Positions 36,052 to 47,516 of a DNA stretch of 64,000 bases are shown piece after piece. Position 1 is the first letter of the stretch; each line of letters begins with the position of its first letter. Origin of the DNA: Pseudomonadota bacterium (GTDB lineage: Bacteria > Pseudomonadota > Gammaproteobacteria > Halothiobacillales > Halothiobacillaceae); the NCBI GenBank assembly GCA_021801265.1, contig JAJYYE010000001.1:186001-250000 (forward strand), in the 5' to 3' direction. A program made the position numbers and the translations under genes. The notes beneath the pieces are model-generated. The model was given only the letters and a program-made list of their open reading frames with translations, did not search any database and was not told the DNA's origin.

Positions 36052-36272
36052 GCCTGTTTCAGATCCGGGTTAATCAGAAGCGGATTCCGCTTCCTTAATC
36101 GATTAAAAATAGGCGCGCAGTCTACTCAAGTTACTCGCAGGTTGCACGCTTCAAGTTGTTACAAAACAGTCATATTATCCAATAATGAATAAAAATCATT
36201 ATACGAGATAAAAAATAGAATAACACTCATCCAAACCCTGATTCAATTACCAGGGGCTGTCGATCAACAAAT
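36052..36272 (-). promoter_or_regulatory. AT-rich leader and promoter region of lysC
   Basis: A perfect -10 hexamer TATAAT (minus strand, 36198-36203) lies in an AT-rich stretch, with no good -35 at 17 bases. It would give a leader of about 140 bases containing the hairpin GAAGCGG/CCGCTTC (36080-36096). A weak hairpin CCCTG/CAGGG near 36235-36254 may end alaS transcription. The leader does not show lysine-riboswitch sequence motifs. Confidence 0.4.
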
Positions 36273-38891
36273 TTAACTTAACTGGGCATGCAACCAGGTT
36301 CGGGCATCGGCCAGCGCATGATCGAGGTGCTCAGGCTGTGAGCCGCCTGCTTGGGCCATATCGGGCCGCCCTCCCCCTTTTCCACCCACAGGGAGTGCGG
36401 CAATGTTGACCAGATCGCCTGCTTTAATTTTCGCGGTGAGATCTTTACTCACCCCGGCGATCAAACGTACTTTGCCCTCTTCCACACTCGCCAAAAGCAC
36501 TGCAGAGGTGCCGAGTTTATTTTTCAGCTGATCAACCATGTCCCGCAGGGTGTTGGCATCCGCATTGGGCAACTCAGCAACCAGATATTTGACGTCACCC
36601 ACTGCGACGGCGGAACTGAGTAAATGCCCACCGGCCTGCACGGCCAGGTGCGTTTTCATGTCAACCAGTTCTCGCTCAAGTTGGCGATTACGCTCCAGAA
36701 TTTGCCCCACCCTGCTTAACGCATCCTGGCGCGAGCCACGCACTAATTGCGCGATTTCTGCCAGTGTATTTTCTGTTTGTGTGAGTAGCGCAAACGCAGC
36801 CGCGCCGGTCACTGCCTCGATACGCCGCACGCCCGAAGCCACACCGGTCTCTCCCACGATTTTAATCAGGCCCATATCGCCACCGCGGCGAGCATGTGTG
36901 CCGCCACACAGCTCCATCGAGAAGGGGCCCATGGTGACAACCCGCACCACATTGCCATATTTCTCGCCAAACAAGGCCATCGCACCCGCGGCACGGGCTT
37001 CATCGACGGGCATTTCTTGCGTTTCAATGGGGTGATTTTCGCGAATTTGCGCATTCACGATAAGCTCAATCTCACGCAGTTGGGCATCGGTAATCGGTTC
37101 AGGTTGCGAGAAATCGAATCGCAGCGATTCCGCACCCACTCGGGAACCTTTTTGATGCACATGGGGGCCCAAAACTTGCCTTAAGGCGGCATGCAACAGG
37201 TGGGTAGCGGAGTGATTGAGCCGAATTGCCGCGCGCCGCGCGGTATCAATCGCCGCATCGGCAACATCACCGAGCGTGACACGACCTTCGATCACTTCGC
37301 CCAAATGCAGGAAGTTTCCACCCTGCTTTTGTGTGTCCGTAACAACGAAGCGGCCTGAAGCGGTCGTAATCACCCCGGTATCACCCACTTGCCCACCGGA
37401 CTCCGCATAAAACGGGGTGTGATCCAATACCAGCACCCCAGCTTGCCCCGCCTCCAATACTTCGACGGGTGCACCATCATGCACCAGCGCCATGATTTCC
37501 CCTTGGGCCTGGTCTTGTGTATAACCCTCAAAACAGGTCGCCGACGAGACATCCACCACATGGGTTTGTTGTGAAAATTGGCTCGCTGCCCGCGACTGCG
37601 CACGTCGCTCGGCCATGGCATGTTCAAAACCCGCTTCGTCCAATAAGAACCCGCGCTCGCGAGCAATATCTGCCGTTAAATCAAACGGAAAACCGTGGGT
37701 ATCGTAGAGTTTAAACACCACATCGCCTGCAATCGTGCCACCCGCTGGCACATTAACGAGCTCGGCATCCAACACCTGCATACCCGAGGCGAGCGTTTGA
37801 AGAAAACGCTCTTCCTCTTGACGCAGAACCCGCTCAACTTCTGGCTGAGCTTCAGTCAAATCAGGATACGCCTCCCCCATCACCGCAACCAAGGGGGCAA
37901 CTAAGCGATAAAAAAATGGCTCATCAACACCCAATTTATGACCATGCCGAGCCGCGCGCCGAATAATGCGCCGCAACACATAATCCCGGCCTTCATTGCC
38001 GGGGCGCACGCCATCGACGATCAAAAACGCGCATGAACGAATATGATCCGCCAGCACTTTCAGAGAATTAGCGTTTCGATCGGGTGCCTCCGTCGCCACT
38101 TGCGCGGCATCAATCAAGTGCCGAAAAATATCAATATCGTAGTTACTGTGCACGCCTTGCAGAATCGCGGCCAAGCGCTCCATGCCCATGCCGGTATCGA
38201 CTGAAGGTTTGGGCAAGGGATGAAGTCGGCCATCTGCAGAACGATCGTACTGCATAAACACGATGTTCCAGATTTCGATGAACCGATCACCGTCTTCATC
38301 TGGCGAACCCGGTGGGCCGCCGGGAATATGCGCGCCGTGATCGTAGAAAATTTCGGTGCAGGGGCCACAAGGGCCGGTATCGCCCATTTGCCAGAAATTA
38401 TCCGAACCACCCGACGGTTTATCCCCGATGCGGCGAACCTTGTCTGCAGGCAAACCAATTTCATCACACCAGATCGCATAAGCTTCATCATCGGTGTGGT
38501 ACACCGTGACCAATAACCGTTCGGCGGGCAAGTTCAGGGTTTTGGTGAGAAAATCCCAGCCGAACCGAATCGCTTCAGACTTGAAATAATCACCGAAACT
38601 GAAGTTGCCCAGCATTTCAAAAAAAGTGTGATGCCGCGCCGTATAACCCACATTTTCCAAATCATTATGCTTGCCGCCCGCCCGAACACAACGTTGGCAG
38701 GATACTGCCCGAGGGTTGGTGCGATGTTCCAGGCCTAAAAATGCATCCTTAAATTGCACCATACCCGCATTGGTAAACAGCAGGGTGGGATCGTGCGCCG
38801 GAATTAAAGAGGATGAAGGCACGATTTCGTGACCTTGGGCATGGAAAAAGCCCAGAAAAGCGGTGCGCAGTTCAGCGGTAGTTTTCATCAT
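36273..38891 (-). CDS. alaS: Alanyl-tRNA synthetase
   Basis: 872 residues (E. coli 876). Class II catalytic domain ([33 protein letters not shown]), editing domain with the zinc site [11 protein letters not shown] and [11 protein letters not shown], and a C-terminal oligomerisation/C-Ala domain ending in a Gly-rich [15 protein letters not shown]. It charges tRNA-Ala and clears mischarged Ser/Gly. Two adjacent ATGs at the start (38891, 38888). recX lies 119 bases upstream on the same strand. Confidence 0.98.
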   Translation of the reverse strand: MMKTTAELRTAFLGFFHAQGHEIVPSSSLIPAHDPTLLFTNAGMVQFKDAFLGLEHRTNPRAVSCQRCVRAGGKHNDLENVGYTARHHTFFEMLGNFSFGDYFKSEAIRFGWDFLTKTLNLPAERLLVTVYHTDDEAYAIWCDEIGLPADKVRRIGDKPSGGSDNFWQMGDTGPCGPCTEIFYDHGAHIPGGPPGSPDEDGDRFIEIWNIVFMQYDRSADGRLHPLPKPSVDTGMGMERLAAILQGVHSNYDIDIFRHLIDAAQVATEAPDRNANSLKVLADHIRSCAFLIVDGVRPGNEGRDYVLRRIIRRAARHGHKLGVDEPFFYRLVAPLVAVMGEAYPDLTEAQPEVERVLRQEEERFLQTLASGMQVLDAELVNVPAGGTIAGDVVFKLYDTHGFPFDLTADIARERGFLLDEAGFEHAMAERRAQSRAASQFSQQTHVVDVSSATCFEGYTQDQAQGEIMALVHDGAPVEVLEAGQAGVLVLDHTPFYAESGGQVGDTGVITTASGRFVVTDTQKQGGNFLHLGEVIEGRVTLGDVADAAIDTARRAAIRLNHSATHLLHAALRQVLGPHVHQKGSRVGAESLRFDFSQPEPITDAQLREIELIVNAQIRENHPIETQEMPVDEARAAGAMALFGEKYGNVVRVVTMGPFSMELCGGTHARRGGDMGLIKIVGETGVASGVRRIEAVTGAAAFALLTQTENTLAEIAQLVRGSRQDALSRVGQILERNRQLERELVDMKTHLAVQAGGHLLSSAVAVGDVKYLVAELPNADANTLRDMVDQLKNKLGTSAVLLASVEEGKVRLIAGVSKDLTAKIKAGDLVNIAALPVGGKGGGRPDMAQAGGSQPEHLDHALADARTWLHAQLS

Positions 38892-39010
38892 AGGAAGGAT
38901 TACAAATTCAAAAGGTTAAAATTCAATGCCTGCGAGTGTACCGGAAAGCGGTAACAATTGAATATGACAAATGCAGGTAAGGACACGTTGTAACGCGAAG
39001 ATGAGCCGGG

Positions 39011-39523
39011 TTAAGCGAAATCATCGGGCACTGCCCAATGAGACTTCATTGACGCTTCATCCGGCCAGAACACACTGGCTTGACGGGCTTGCTCGGGCGA
39101 GAAACCGCGATTAAGCAAATGTCGATAACGGCGCAGCAACGCATCGCGATCTGCTGGCGGCTGTTGATAATACCGCGCCACGTGCTGTTGCGCGCAATCC
39201 AGCCAATCAACGTCCGCCTCAGCCAACGCAGTGCTCACGCAATCTGCCGCGACGCCACGTTGCCGTAATTCAGCACGAATTGCGGCCAGACCATACCCTC
39301 GAGCCACCCGCATCCGCACATAGGCTTCGCTATACCGCGCATCCGATTGCCAGCCTTGCGCAGCAAGGCGTTCAATGACCACACCAATGATTTCAGCAGC
39401 AAAGCCACGCAATTTGAGTTTTTGCTGCAGCTCAAATGCACTATGCTCGCGCCGCGCCAACAACCCGATGGCTATTTTTTCCGCCGCTGCGGGGGTATCA
39501 CTGCGGGTTGTCGACGCGCGCAT
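39011..39523 (-). CDS. recX: RecA modulator RecX
   Basis: 170 residues of three-helix RecX repeats: LLARREHSAFELQQKLKLRG, then DARYSEAYVRMRVARGYGLAAIRAEL and a third repeat RYRHLLNRGFSPEQAR. RecX blocks extension of RecA filaments. It starts 14 bases after the recA stop codon, so it is made from the recA transcript. Confidence 0.95.
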   Translation of the reverse strand: MRASTTRSDTPAAAEKIAIGLLARREHSAFELQQKLKLRGFAAEIIGVVIERLAAQGWQSDARYSEAYVRMRVARGYGLAAIRAELRQRGVAADCVSTALAEADVDWLDCAQQHVARYYQQPPADRDALLRRYRHLLNRGFSPEQARQASVFWPDEASMKSHWAVPDDFA

Positions 39524-39537
39524 GGCAACACAGGATG

Positions 39538-40590
39538 TTATTCATCCATGCTCGGCACATCGTCATCATCCACCGGCCGACTGGCCGCCTTGCTGGAGCT
39601 GCCACCCGCCAGAATTTGCGCCCGCAACTTGGCTTCAATTTCATCAGCAAGCTCAGGATGCTCGACAAAATATTGCCGCGCGTTGTCTTTACCTTGTCCC
39701 AAGCGAATATCGCCGCAGGAATACCAGGCACCCGCTTTTTGAATCAAGCCATGCACAGCGGCCAGATCAATCAATTCCATCAAACGCGAGATCCCTTCGC
39801 CGTAAAGAATATCGACATCCACCACTTTGAACGGCGGCGCCATTTTATTTTTCACGACTTTAATGCGGGTTTGGTTCCCGATAATCTCTTCGCCTTTTTT
39901 CACCGCACCGACACGACGAATATCCAGACGAACAGACGCATAAAATTTCAGTGCATTACCGCCGGTGGTGGTTTCAGGACTGCCGTAGCTCACACCAATT
40001 TTCATTCGAATTTGGTTAATGAAAATCACCATGCAATTGGTGCGCTTGATATTCCCGGTGAGTTTCCGCAGCGCCTGGCTCATCAACCGCGCTTGCAAAC
40101 CGACATGCGTATCGCCCATCTCGCCTTCAATTTCGGCCTTCGGAACCAGAGCGGCTACCGAGTCGATAACCACCACATCCACTGCGCCAGAACGCACCAA
40201 CATATCGGTGATTTCCAGCGCCTGTTCACCGGTGTCGGGCTGGCTGACGAGCAGGTCATCAACATTTACCCCGAGTTTTTGCGCATAGGTGGGGTCAAGA
40301 GCGTGCTCGGCATCGACGAAGGCACACACACCGCCGGTTTTTTGCGCTTGTGCGATAACTTGCAGCGTGAGCGTGGTTTTACCCGATGATTCGGGACCAT
40401 AAATCTCGACCACCCGCCCGCGAGGCAGGCCACCGATCCCCAGCGCCGCATCTAGGGCAATCGAACCCGTACTGACTACGGGCACATCCACGCCCGCCGT
40501 GTCGTTCATCCGCATCACGGCACCTTTGCCGAATTGACGTTCAATTTGGCTCAAGGCGGCCGTGAGGGCTTTTTTACGATTTTCGTCCAT
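39538..40590 (-). CDS. recA: Recombinase RecA
   Basis: 350 residues. Walker [11 protein letters not shown], Walker [10 protein letters not shown], the DNA-binding loops ([40 protein letters not shown] region) and the acidic C-terminus ending [10 protein letters not shown]. It drives homologous pairing and triggers LexA and UmuD cleavage. Only 50 bases separate it from the upstream aminotransferase gene, and I see no canonical LexA box (CTGT-N8-ACAG) there. Confidence 0.99.
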   Translation of the reverse strand: MDENRKKALTAALSQIERQFGKGAVMRMNDTAGVDVPVVSTGSIALDAALGIGGLPRGRVVEIYGPESSGKTTLTLQVIAQAQKTGGVCAFVDAEHALDPTYAQKLGVNVDDLLVSQPDTGEQALEITDMLVRSGAVDVVVIDSVAALVPKAEIEGEMGDTHVGLQARLMSQALRKLTGNIKRTNCMVIFINQIRMKIGVSYGSPETTTGGNALKFYASVRLDIRRVGAVKKGEEIIGNQTRIKVVKNKMAPPFKVVDVDILYGEGISRLMELIDLAAVHGLIQKAGAWYSCGDIRLGQGKDNARQYFVEHPELADEIEAKLRAQILAGGSSSKAASRPVDDDDVPSMDE

Positions 40591-40640
40591 GGGGTACCTT
40601 CAGTTGAATGGATTTAACAAATTATTAAGAGAAAAACCAT

Positions 40641-41816
40641 TTAGCCCATCACGACGGCCATGCGCCGCAGGGCTTCTTCTAATGCGGCCATGCTGGTGGC
40701 ATAGCTGAGTCGAATGTATCCGGGGGCACCGAAGGCGGTTCCCGGAACGACAGCGACCCCAGCCTGCTCAAGAAGTAATTCACTTAGCGCAACATCGTCC
40801 GTCAGATTCAGCCGAGCAATGACCGCGCTGACATCGGGAAAGCTATAAAATGCCCCTTGGCTTGGCAAACAAACCACGTCACGGATCTCATTCAGGCGAT
40901 GTACCACAAAATCATGTCGTTCTTTAAACGAGCGCACCATCATTTGAATTTCCGATTGATCGCCTTCGATGGCAGCTTGCGCTGCAACTTGGGCAATCGA
41001 ACACGCGCCCGACGTACTTTGGGATTGAATCATGTTCATCGCCTTGATAACGGGCGCCGGGCCTGCGGCATAACCGATTCGCCAACCCGTCATCGCATAA
41101 GCTTTACTCACCCCATTCAATACGATGATGCGGGGTAACAAATCAGGCGCCACCATGGCAATGTTCGAGAAGGGTTCATCCGACCAAAGAATTTTTTCAT
41201 ACATGTCATCGGTGGCAATCAGCACCTTAGGGTGAGCGCGCAGCACTTCCGCCATCGCCGTCCAATCTTCGCGGGTATAAGCCACGCCCGTCGGGTTCGA
41301 GGGACTATTGAGCATCACAATACGCGTCCGATCAGTAATCGCGGCCGCCAATTGGCTGGGCGTGACTTTAAAACCCTGAGACTGCCCCGCCAATACAATC
41401 ACGGGCTCACCACCAGCCAGCAGCACCATATCGGGGTAGGACACCCAATACGGCGCCATCACAATCACCTCATCACCCGGATTCAATACGGCCTGAAACA
41501 GGTTGTAAATACTTTGCTTACCGCCCGTTGAAACGATAATTTCATTCGGGCTATAGCTCAAACCCTGATCATCCCGCAGGCGTTTCGCAATCGCTTGCCG
41601 CAGGCTCAAAATACCCTCGACGGCGGTGTAGCGGGTAAACCCTGCATTAATCGCCTCAATGGCCGCCGCCCGAATCGGTGCGGGCGTATCAAAATCTGGC
41701 TCACCCGCGCCTAGGCTGATAATGTCGCGGCCGAGTGCTTTTAATTCTGCAGCCTTCGCAGCCACAGCCAACGTCGGGGATGGGCGCACGCGGCGCACCC
41801 GGTCTGAAAGGATCAT
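40641..41816 (-). CDS. Class I aspartate aminotransferase (PLP)
   Basis: 391 residues from the ATG at 41816. PLP fold-type I: ISLGAGEPDFDTP, TGGKQSIYNLFQAVL, LNSPSNPTGVAYT, and the Schiff-base lysine in GVSKAYAMTGWRIGY. It is the short, thermophile/alpha-type AspC rather than the E. coli AspC. It should convert aspartate and 2-oxoglutarate to oxaloacetate and glutamate; some relatives act on prephenate. The open frame extends 24 codons upstream, but a GGAG lies just before the chosen start. It may share a transcript with recA. Confidence 0.9.
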   Translation of the reverse strand: MILSDRVRRVRPSPTLAVAAKAAELKALGRDIISLGAGEPDFDTPAPIRAAAIEAINAGFTRYTAVEGILSLRQAIAKRLRDDQGLSYSPNEIIVSTGGKQSIYNLFQAVLNPGDEVIVMAPYWVSYPDMVLLAGGEPVIVLAGQSQGFKVTPSQLAAAITDRTRIVMLNSPSNPTGVAYTREDWTAMAEVLRAHPKVLIATDDMYEKILWSDEPFSNIAMVAPDLLPRIIVLNGVSKAYAMTGWRIGYAAGPAPVIKAMNMIQSQSTSGACSIAQVAAQAAIEGDQSEIQMMVRSFKERHDFVVHRLNEIRDVVCLPSQGAFYSFPDVSAVIARLNLTDDVALSELLLEQAGVAVVPGTAFGAPGYIRLSYATSMAALEEALRRMAVVMG

Positions 41817-41939
41817 GATCGCAAAAAACTCCTCAGGATTGCTCGATGTCCAACGATCGATAGGACAGCAGTAATTGGCCAAACACAAAAATTAAATGGC
41901 CCGATATGGTACCGAAATTGGACCTAGGCGGATAGCGGC

Positions 41940-42731
41940 TTATTTAGCTTGCCCGATCAAATCACGGGCACGGCGAAACTCGAATAAACACACCGCAGCA
42001 GCCACAGAAACATTCAGGCTTTCAACGGGCGGGCGCATGGGAATGTAAATCAATTGATCACAATGCTCCTGGGTTAACCGACGAAGCCCCTCACCCTCAC
42101 TACCCATCACTAATGCCACCGGCTCGGCGGCGAAATCAGTTTCGTACAAGCTCACCATCCCGCCGCCTGCCGCACCGACAATCCAAATGTGTCGATCTTT
42201 AAGCTCACTTAGCGTGCGCGCTAAATTAGTGACTTGAATAAACGGCACCCGCTCAGCCGCACCAGAGGCTGACTTACGCGCCGTCGGGGTTAAACCAACG
42301 GCACGATCTTTCGGTGCGATGACCGCGTGTACGCCCGCCGCTTCGGCACTGCGCAAGCAAGCGCCCAAGTTATGCGGGTCAGTCACACCATCCAGCACCA
42401 ACAAAAACGCGGGTTCTTTGAGGTGATCAAGAAGCGCGAATAAATCATGTTCATTGCCCGCCGGCGCAGGCTGATAACGCGCTAACACGCCCTGATGACG
42501 CGCTAATTCACGGTCGGCCCGAACGCGATCGGCAAAAATCTTTTCTGGCGCATCTTCAATGGATACGCCTTGGGTTTGGGCTAACTGCCGCAACTGCTGC
42601 ACGCGTTTATCTTGTCGGCCCTGCTCAAAAATAACCGATAAAACCCGCGATGGATCATGCTGCAGAGCCGCTTCAACCGCATGAAACCCGCTTAACCATT
42701 GTGTTGCCGCAGGGGCGTGGCGCTCGGCCAT
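41940..42731 (-). CDS. rlmB: 23S rRNA (guanosine-2'-O-)-methyltransferase RlmB
   Basis: 263 residues from the ATG at 42731. SpoU/TrmH knot fold: VTDPHNLGACLRSAEAAG (motif 1), VMGSEGEGLRRL (motif 2), IPMRPPVESLNVSVAAAV (motif 3), with an N-terminal substrate-binding domain. It methylates G2251 of 23S rRNA in E. coli. It follows rnr by two bases; a TTG at 42737 overlapping the rnr stop is an alternative start. The rnr-rlmB pair is conserved. Confidence 0.95.
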   Translation of the reverse strand: MAERHAPAATQWLSGFHAVEAALQHDPSRVLSVIFEQGRQDKRVQQLRQLAQTQGVSIEDAPEKIFADRVRADRELARHQGVLARYQPAPAGNEHDLFALLDHLKEPAFLLVLDGVTDPHNLGACLRSAEAAGVHAVIAPKDRAVGLTPTARKSASGAAERVPFIQVTNLARTLSELKDRHIWIVGAAGGGMVSLYETDFAAEPVALVMGSEGEGLRRLTQEHCDQLIYIPMRPPVESLNVSVAAAVCLFEFRRARDLIGQAK

Positions 42732-42733
42732 AA

Positions 42734-45187
42734 TCAATGCGCCCCATCATCGCGGCGATGGGTGTCAGGTGATGAGGGCGTGGCGGCGGGTTCAATGGCC
42801 TCAGCTTGAAGTTCAACCCCGCTCTGTGCCGATTCATTGCCACTCGAATCCACGTGAGCGCCCGACGCCACAGACTCGTTGTTCACATCAGAATCCGCCC
42901 CGTCCGCTGGCTTTTTGCGACGGCGACGGCGGGGCTTACGTTTCTTTTTGCTTGCCTCATCCTCGCCTTCTTGGTCCGGCTCATCCTCGAACTCGGCTTC
43001 AGCCATGGCTTCCGCATCGTCTGGCAGGACAAAATCAATTTTGCGCTCGTCCAAATCAACGCGCGCCACACGGACACGAATCTCATCATTCAACGCATAC
43101 ACGCGCCCCGAACGCTCGCCACGCAAAGATAACGTCGCGGGGTCAAAGTGATAATAATCTTTGGCCAGCGCGGTAATATGCAACAAGCCCTCAACGAAAA
43201 AGTCCTTAAGCTCAATAAATAAGCCAAACCCCAACACCGACGCCACACGTCCCTCAAATACTTCACCCACTTTATCCAGCATAAACTCGCATTTGAGCCA
43301 GTCGGTCGCATCACGGGTCGCTTCATCGGCACGGCGTTCATTATTGGAACAATGCTCACCAATAATCACCACTTCATCATGGTTATAGGGGAAGCGTTCC
43401 GCACCCCCTGTTCGCAATACATGGCGGATTGCCCGATGAACCATGAGATCAGGGTAGCGACGAATGGGCGAGGTAAAGTGCGCATAGAATTCATGCGCAA
43501 GGCCAAAGTGACCCAGATTATTCGGTGAATAAACGGCTTGGCGCAGAGATCGCAAAATCATGGTTTGGATGGTGAGGAAATCAGGCCGCCCCTGGACAGT
43601 GCTTAACAAGGCATTAAAATCTCGCGGCTTGGGCTCATCGCCGCCACCCAGCGCTAGACCTTTTTCGGCCAACATACTGCGCAAGTCAGTCATTTTCTCT
43701 AAGGTTGGGCGATCATGCACTCGATACAACGCAGGGATTTTCTGATCGGATACAAAGCGACCCGCTGCGACGTTCGCTGCGATCATGCATTCCTCAATGA
43801 TTTTATGGGCATCATTACGCTCATACGGCACGATAGCCTCAATCTTGCGACCTTCACCAAAGACGATGCGTGTTTCTACCGTTTCAAAATCGATGGCACC
43901 GCGCCGATCACGTTCAGCGCGTAACACCCGATAGACCGCATAAAGCGATTCCAGTGGCTCAAGCACCGCACGATGAGTTTCCCGCGCCTCTGGCTCTTGA
44001 TCTACCAGAATTTTTGCGACCAGATCATAGGTTAACCGCGCAACCGAGCGCATGACGCCCTCAAAGAACCGGAACTTGACGAGTTTGCCGTCAGGGTTAA
44101 TCACCATATCGGCGCACAAGCACAATCGGTCAACGGCAGGGTTCAGCGAACAGAGTCCGTTGGAAAGAATTTCCGGCAACATGGGTACAACGCGCCCAGG
44201 GAAATATACGGAGGTGGCTCGATTAAAGCCCTCCCGATCCAGCGGCGAACCCACGCGAACATAATGACTCACATCCGCAATCGCCACCAGAAGCCGGAAC
44301 CCTTCCGGCACGGGCTGACAATACACGGCATCATCAAAATCTTTGGAGTCCGCGCCATCAATGGTGACAAGAGGCAGATGGCGCAAATCAATCCGACTGA
44401 CTTTATCCGCTTCATTCACTTCTGGGTTCAGGCCATCAATTGCCGACAATACGGCTTCAGGCCATTCGTGCGGTATCCCGTGAGAGTTAATTGCGACGTC
44501 AATCTCCATGCCGGGGGACATGTGATCACCGAGCACTTCGACCACTTTACCCACGGGCTTATGGCGCAACGTCGGTTGTTCAACCAGTGCCACACGCACA
44601 ATTTGACCATCCCGCGCACCGTTCAGATCGGTCATCGGCACGAGAATATCCTGGGTGATCCGCGCGTGATCCGGCACCACAAATGCGATACCCGCTTCCA
44701 GCACAATGCGTCCTACAATTTCCGCATTGGCGCGCTCAATCACCTCAACGAGGTTACCTTCCCGGCGCCCGCGCCGATCGAGCCCGGTCACCTGGACCAC
44801 AGCGCGATCACCATTGAGCAGTGCCCGCATCACCCGAGGCGAGAGAAATACATCATCACCACCATCATCGGGCACCAGAAAACCAAAACCATCGCGATGC
44901 CCCAAAACTCGTCCACGCACAAGTTCAGCATGGGTAACCGGCACGTAACCACCGCGGCGGTTGCGAATCACTTGACCATCGCGCTCCATCGCGCGCAAGC
45001 GACGGCTCAAACCTTCAATCCGCTCATCATCCCCATCGTATTGCAGATGACTAATCATGCGATTGAGTGTGAGTGGGCCATCTTGCTCCGACAGCAGCTG
45101 CAAAATAAATTCGCGACTTGCTACCGGGTTGTCGTACTTTTCAGCCTCTTGGACTGCGTTCGGATCTGCTACCGTCTCTTGAGTCAT
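42734..45187 (-). CDS. rnr: Ribonuclease R
   Basis: 817 residues from the ATG at 45187 (AAGG upstream). Order: N-terminal winged helix and cold-shock domains, the RNB catalytic domain (ADSKDFDDAVYC supplies catalytic aspartates; HFTSPIRRYPDLMVHR), an S1 domain (GEVFEGRVASVLGFGLFIEL), and a basic Lys/Arg tract KKKRKPRRRRRKK. A long Ser/Ala/Asp tail ends the protein. It degrades structured RNA 3'-5'. Divergent from uvrB. Confidence 0.97.
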   Translation of the reverse strand: MTQETVADPNAVQEAEKYDNPVASREFILQLLSEQDGPLTLNRMISHLQYDGDDERIEGLSRRLRAMERDGQVIRNRRGGYVPVTHAELVRGRVLGHRDGFGFLVPDDGGDDVFLSPRVMRALLNGDRAVVQVTGLDRRGRREGNLVEVIERANAEIVGRIVLEAGIAFVVPDHARITQDILVPMTDLNGARDGQIVRVALVEQPTLRHKPVGKVVEVLGDHMSPGMEIDVAINSHGIPHEWPEAVLSAIDGLNPEVNEADKVSRIDLRHLPLVTIDGADSKDFDDAVYCQPVPEGFRLLVAIADVSHYVRVGSPLDREGFNRATSVYFPGRVVPMLPEILSNGLCSLNPAVDRLCLCADMVINPDGKLVKFRFFEGVMRSVARLTYDLVAKILVDQEPEARETHRAVLEPLESLYAVYRVLRAERDRRGAIDFETVETRIVFGEGRKIEAIVPYERNDAHKIIEECMIAANVAAGRFVSDQKIPALYRVHDRPTLEKMTDLRSMLAEKGLALGGGDEPKPRDFNALLSTVQGRPDFLTIQTMILRSLRQAVYSPNNLGHFGLAHEFYAHFTSPIRRYPDLMVHRAIRHVLRTGGAERFPYNHDEVVIIGEHCSNNERRADEATRDATDWLKCEFMLDKVGEVFEGRVASVLGFGLFIELKDFFVEGLLHITALAKDYYHFDPATLSLRGERSGRVYALNDEIRVRVARVDLDERKIDFVLPDDAEAMAEAEFEDEPDQEGEDEASKKKRKPRRRRRKKPADGADSDVNNESVASGAHVDSSGNESAQSGVELQAEAIEPAATPSSPDTHRRDDGAH

Positions 45188-45356
45188 GGAAACCTTAATC
45201 TGTGAAAACTTAAAATAAATCGGGCGCGGTGACAACAGTTGCCCATAGGGCCATCAAACCGCATCCCAAAACTGAATGTCTATTTATTGATTCAATTTAA
45301 CATGATAATCCATTTCAACCGATTACCGATGACCAATCCTCTATACTTCACTCCCT

Positions 45357-47396
45357 ATGCAAGACACTCGCTTTCAACTCGTCACCGATTATCAACCCGC
45401 CGGGGATCAACCTGCTGCCATTGAGCGCCTGATTGAAGGCCTTCAAGATGGCTTGGCACAACAAACTTTGCTCGGCGTTACCGGCTCCGGCAAAACATTT
45501 ACGGTTGCCAATGTCATCCATCGCCTTCAACGCCCCGCGTTGGTTTTAGCACCCAACAAAACCTTAGCGGCACAACTTTATGGTGAGTTAAAGGGATTTT
45601 TCCCGCACAACGCGGTTGAGTACTTCGTCTCTTATTATGATTACTACCAACCCGAGGCCTATGTTCCCGCATCGGACACCTTCATTGAAAAGGATGCCTC
45701 CGTCAATGAGCATATCGAGCAGATGCGGCTGTCAGCTACAAAATCGCTGCTCGAACGGCGGGATGTCATTATTGTGGCCACGGTATCTTCGATCTACGGC
45801 CTGGGGGATCCTGATGCCTATCTGAAAATGATTTTACATTTGGTACGGGGTGAAAAAGCAGAACAACGACAAATTATCCGTCGGCTTGCCGAGATGCAAT
45901 ACACCCGAAATGATCTCGAATTCCGCCGAGGAACGTATCGGGTCCGCGGCGATGTGATCGATATCCATCCGGCAGAATCGGATGATGAAGGCGTTCGTAT
46001 TGAGCTATTTGATGACGCAATTGAACAAATATCCGTATTCGACCCATTGACGGGTGTCGTCCGCCGTCGCCTTCCGCGCTACACGATCTATCCCTCATCT
46101 CATTACGTCACACCGCGAGAGCGCATTTTGGCTGCAGTTGAATCCATCAAGCTCGAACTCAAAGACCGATTAAGCGCCCTGGAGCGTGAAAACAAGTTGG
46201 TCGAAGCTCAACGACTCGCGCAACGTGTTCGATTTGATATTGAAATGATGCACGAACTGGGTTATTGCAACGGTATTGAAAATTACTCACGGTACTTGTC
46301 CGGGCGGTTACCGGGTGAGCCACCGCCTTGCCTTTATGATTATCTCCCCTCTGACGCCCTCCTGATTATTGACGAATCACATGTGACCGTCCCGCAACTT
46401 GGCGCCATGTATAAAGGAGACCGCTCGCGTAAGGAAACACTGGTTAATTTTGGCTTCCGTCTGCCGTCTGCATTGGATAACCGGCCATTACAATTTACCG
46501 AATTCGAACGAATGATGCCGCAAACCATTCATGTCTCAGCGACACCAGGCGCGTATGAGGGAAGCCATTCTGCTCAGGTGGTCGAACAAGTCGTCCGGCC
46601 AACCGGTCTCGTCGATCCACAAATCGAAATCCGTCCTGTGGCCAGCCAAGTTGACGATGTGTTATCTGAAATTCGCGATCGCGCCAGCCGCCGTGAGCGT
46701 GTATTAATCACCACCCTCACCAAACGCATGGCGGAGGACCTCGCGGACTATCTGAGCGAACACGATGTCCGGGTACGCTACCTGCACTCGGACATTGATA
46801 CGGTTGAGCGTGTCGAAATTATCCGAGACTTGCGTCTGGGGGTATTTGATGCCTTGATCGGGATTAATTTGCTACGCGAAGGCCTGGACATTCCCGAAGT
46901 CTCGCTTGTCGCCATATTTGATGCCGATAAAGAAGGATTCTTACGCTCGGAACGCTCGCTCATTCAAACCATTGGCCGCGCCGCCCGTAATCTCGAAGGC
47001 AGGGCCATTCTGTATGCCGATCGCCTAACAGAGGCAATGCGTAAAGCCATTGACGAAACTGATCGCCGTCGAGCCAAACAAATTCAGCACAACATCGACC
47101 ACGGCATTACCCCTAGGGGAATTAATAAACGGGTTGAGGATATTTTGCAATCTGGTGACTACCGAATTCCAGGATCTCGACCAAATGCCCAGAAAGCGAA
47201 AAGTGCACTGAAGGCAGCTGAAGAGAACGGGCGCTATAGCACACCGAAAACACCAGAGCAGATTCTCAAACTACTGAAAGAACTAGAAGCAAAAATGTAC
47301 CGGCTGGCGCGCGATTTAGAGTTTGAACAGGCTGCCCAACTGCGCGACCAAATTCACCAATGGCGTGAGCAGCTTATTATTTCAGACGCCGTATAG
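45357..47396 (+). CDS. uvrB: Excinuclease ABC subunit B
   Basis: 679 residues. Damage-verification helicase of nucleotide excision repair. Walker A GVTGSGKT (residues 40-47), the beta-hairpin [12 protein letters not shown] that inserts between strands, helicase motifs [23 protein letters not shown] and QTIGRAARN, and a C-terminal UVR domain ([19 protein letters not shown]) that binds UvrC. A TATACT lies just before the ATG; no canonical LexA box is visible in the 120 bases upstream. A bidirectional terminator follows. Confidence 0.98.
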   Translation: MQDTRFQLVTDYQPAGDQPAAIERLIEGLQDGLAQQTLLGVTGSGKTFTVANVIHRLQRPALVLAPNKTLAAQLYGELKGFFPHNAVEYFVSYYDYYQPEAYVPASDTFIEKDASVNEHIEQMRLSATKSLLERRDVIIVATVSSIYGLGDPDAYLKMILHLVRGEKAEQRQIIRRLAEMQYTRNDLEFRRGTYRVRGDVIDIHPAESDDEGVRIELFDDAIEQISVFDPLTGVVRRRLPRYTIYPSSHYVTPRERILAAVESIKLELKDRLSALERENKLVEAQRLAQRVRFDIEMMHELGYCNGIENYSRYLSGRLPGEPPPCLYDYLPSDALLIIDESHVTVPQLGAMYKGDRSRKETLVNFGFRLPSALDNRPLQFTEFERMMPQTIHVSATPGAYEGSHSAQVVEQVVRPTGLVDPQIEIRPVASQVDDVLSEIRDRASRRERVLITTLTKRMAEDLADYLSEHDVRVRYLHSDIDTVERVEIIRDLRLGVFDALIGINLLREGLDIPEVSLVAIFDADKEGFLRSERSLIQTIGRAARNLEGRAILYADRLTEAMRKAIDETDRRRAKQIQHNIDHGITPRGINKRVEDILQSGDYRIPGSRPNAQKAKSALKAAEENGRYSTPKTPEQILKLLKELEAKMYRLARDLEFEQAAQLRDQIHQWREQLIISDAV

Positions 47397-47466
47397 CCAC
47401 ATAACTGCGTTGACTACAGTTGAATCCATCGCACTTAAGATCAAAATGGCGACTGTCCACTCAAAA

Positions 47467-47490
47467 TAAAACCCGCTAAAGCGGGTTTTA
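47467..47490. terminator. Bidirectional terminator between uvrB and the coiled-coil gene
   Basis: Perfect stem TAAAACCCGC/GCGGGTTTTA with a four-base loop TAAA. It can end uvrB on the plus strand and the periplasmic protein gene on the minus strand. Confidence 0.8.
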
Positions 47491-47516
47491 GTCTGAAAAA
47501 TGGTAAATCAGATAGA

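Noticed and set aside
36052-36272. Lysine riboswitch ahead of lysC
   Set aside because: The leader lacks the conserved lysine-aptamer sequence blocks and is very AT-rich.
39436-40389. 317-codon open frame opposite recA
   Set aside because: Entirely antisense to recA, His/Arg/Asn-rich shadow with no ribosome binding site.
44264-45205. 313-codon open frame opposite rnr
   Set aside because: Shadow of the rnr reading frame, no recognisable domain.
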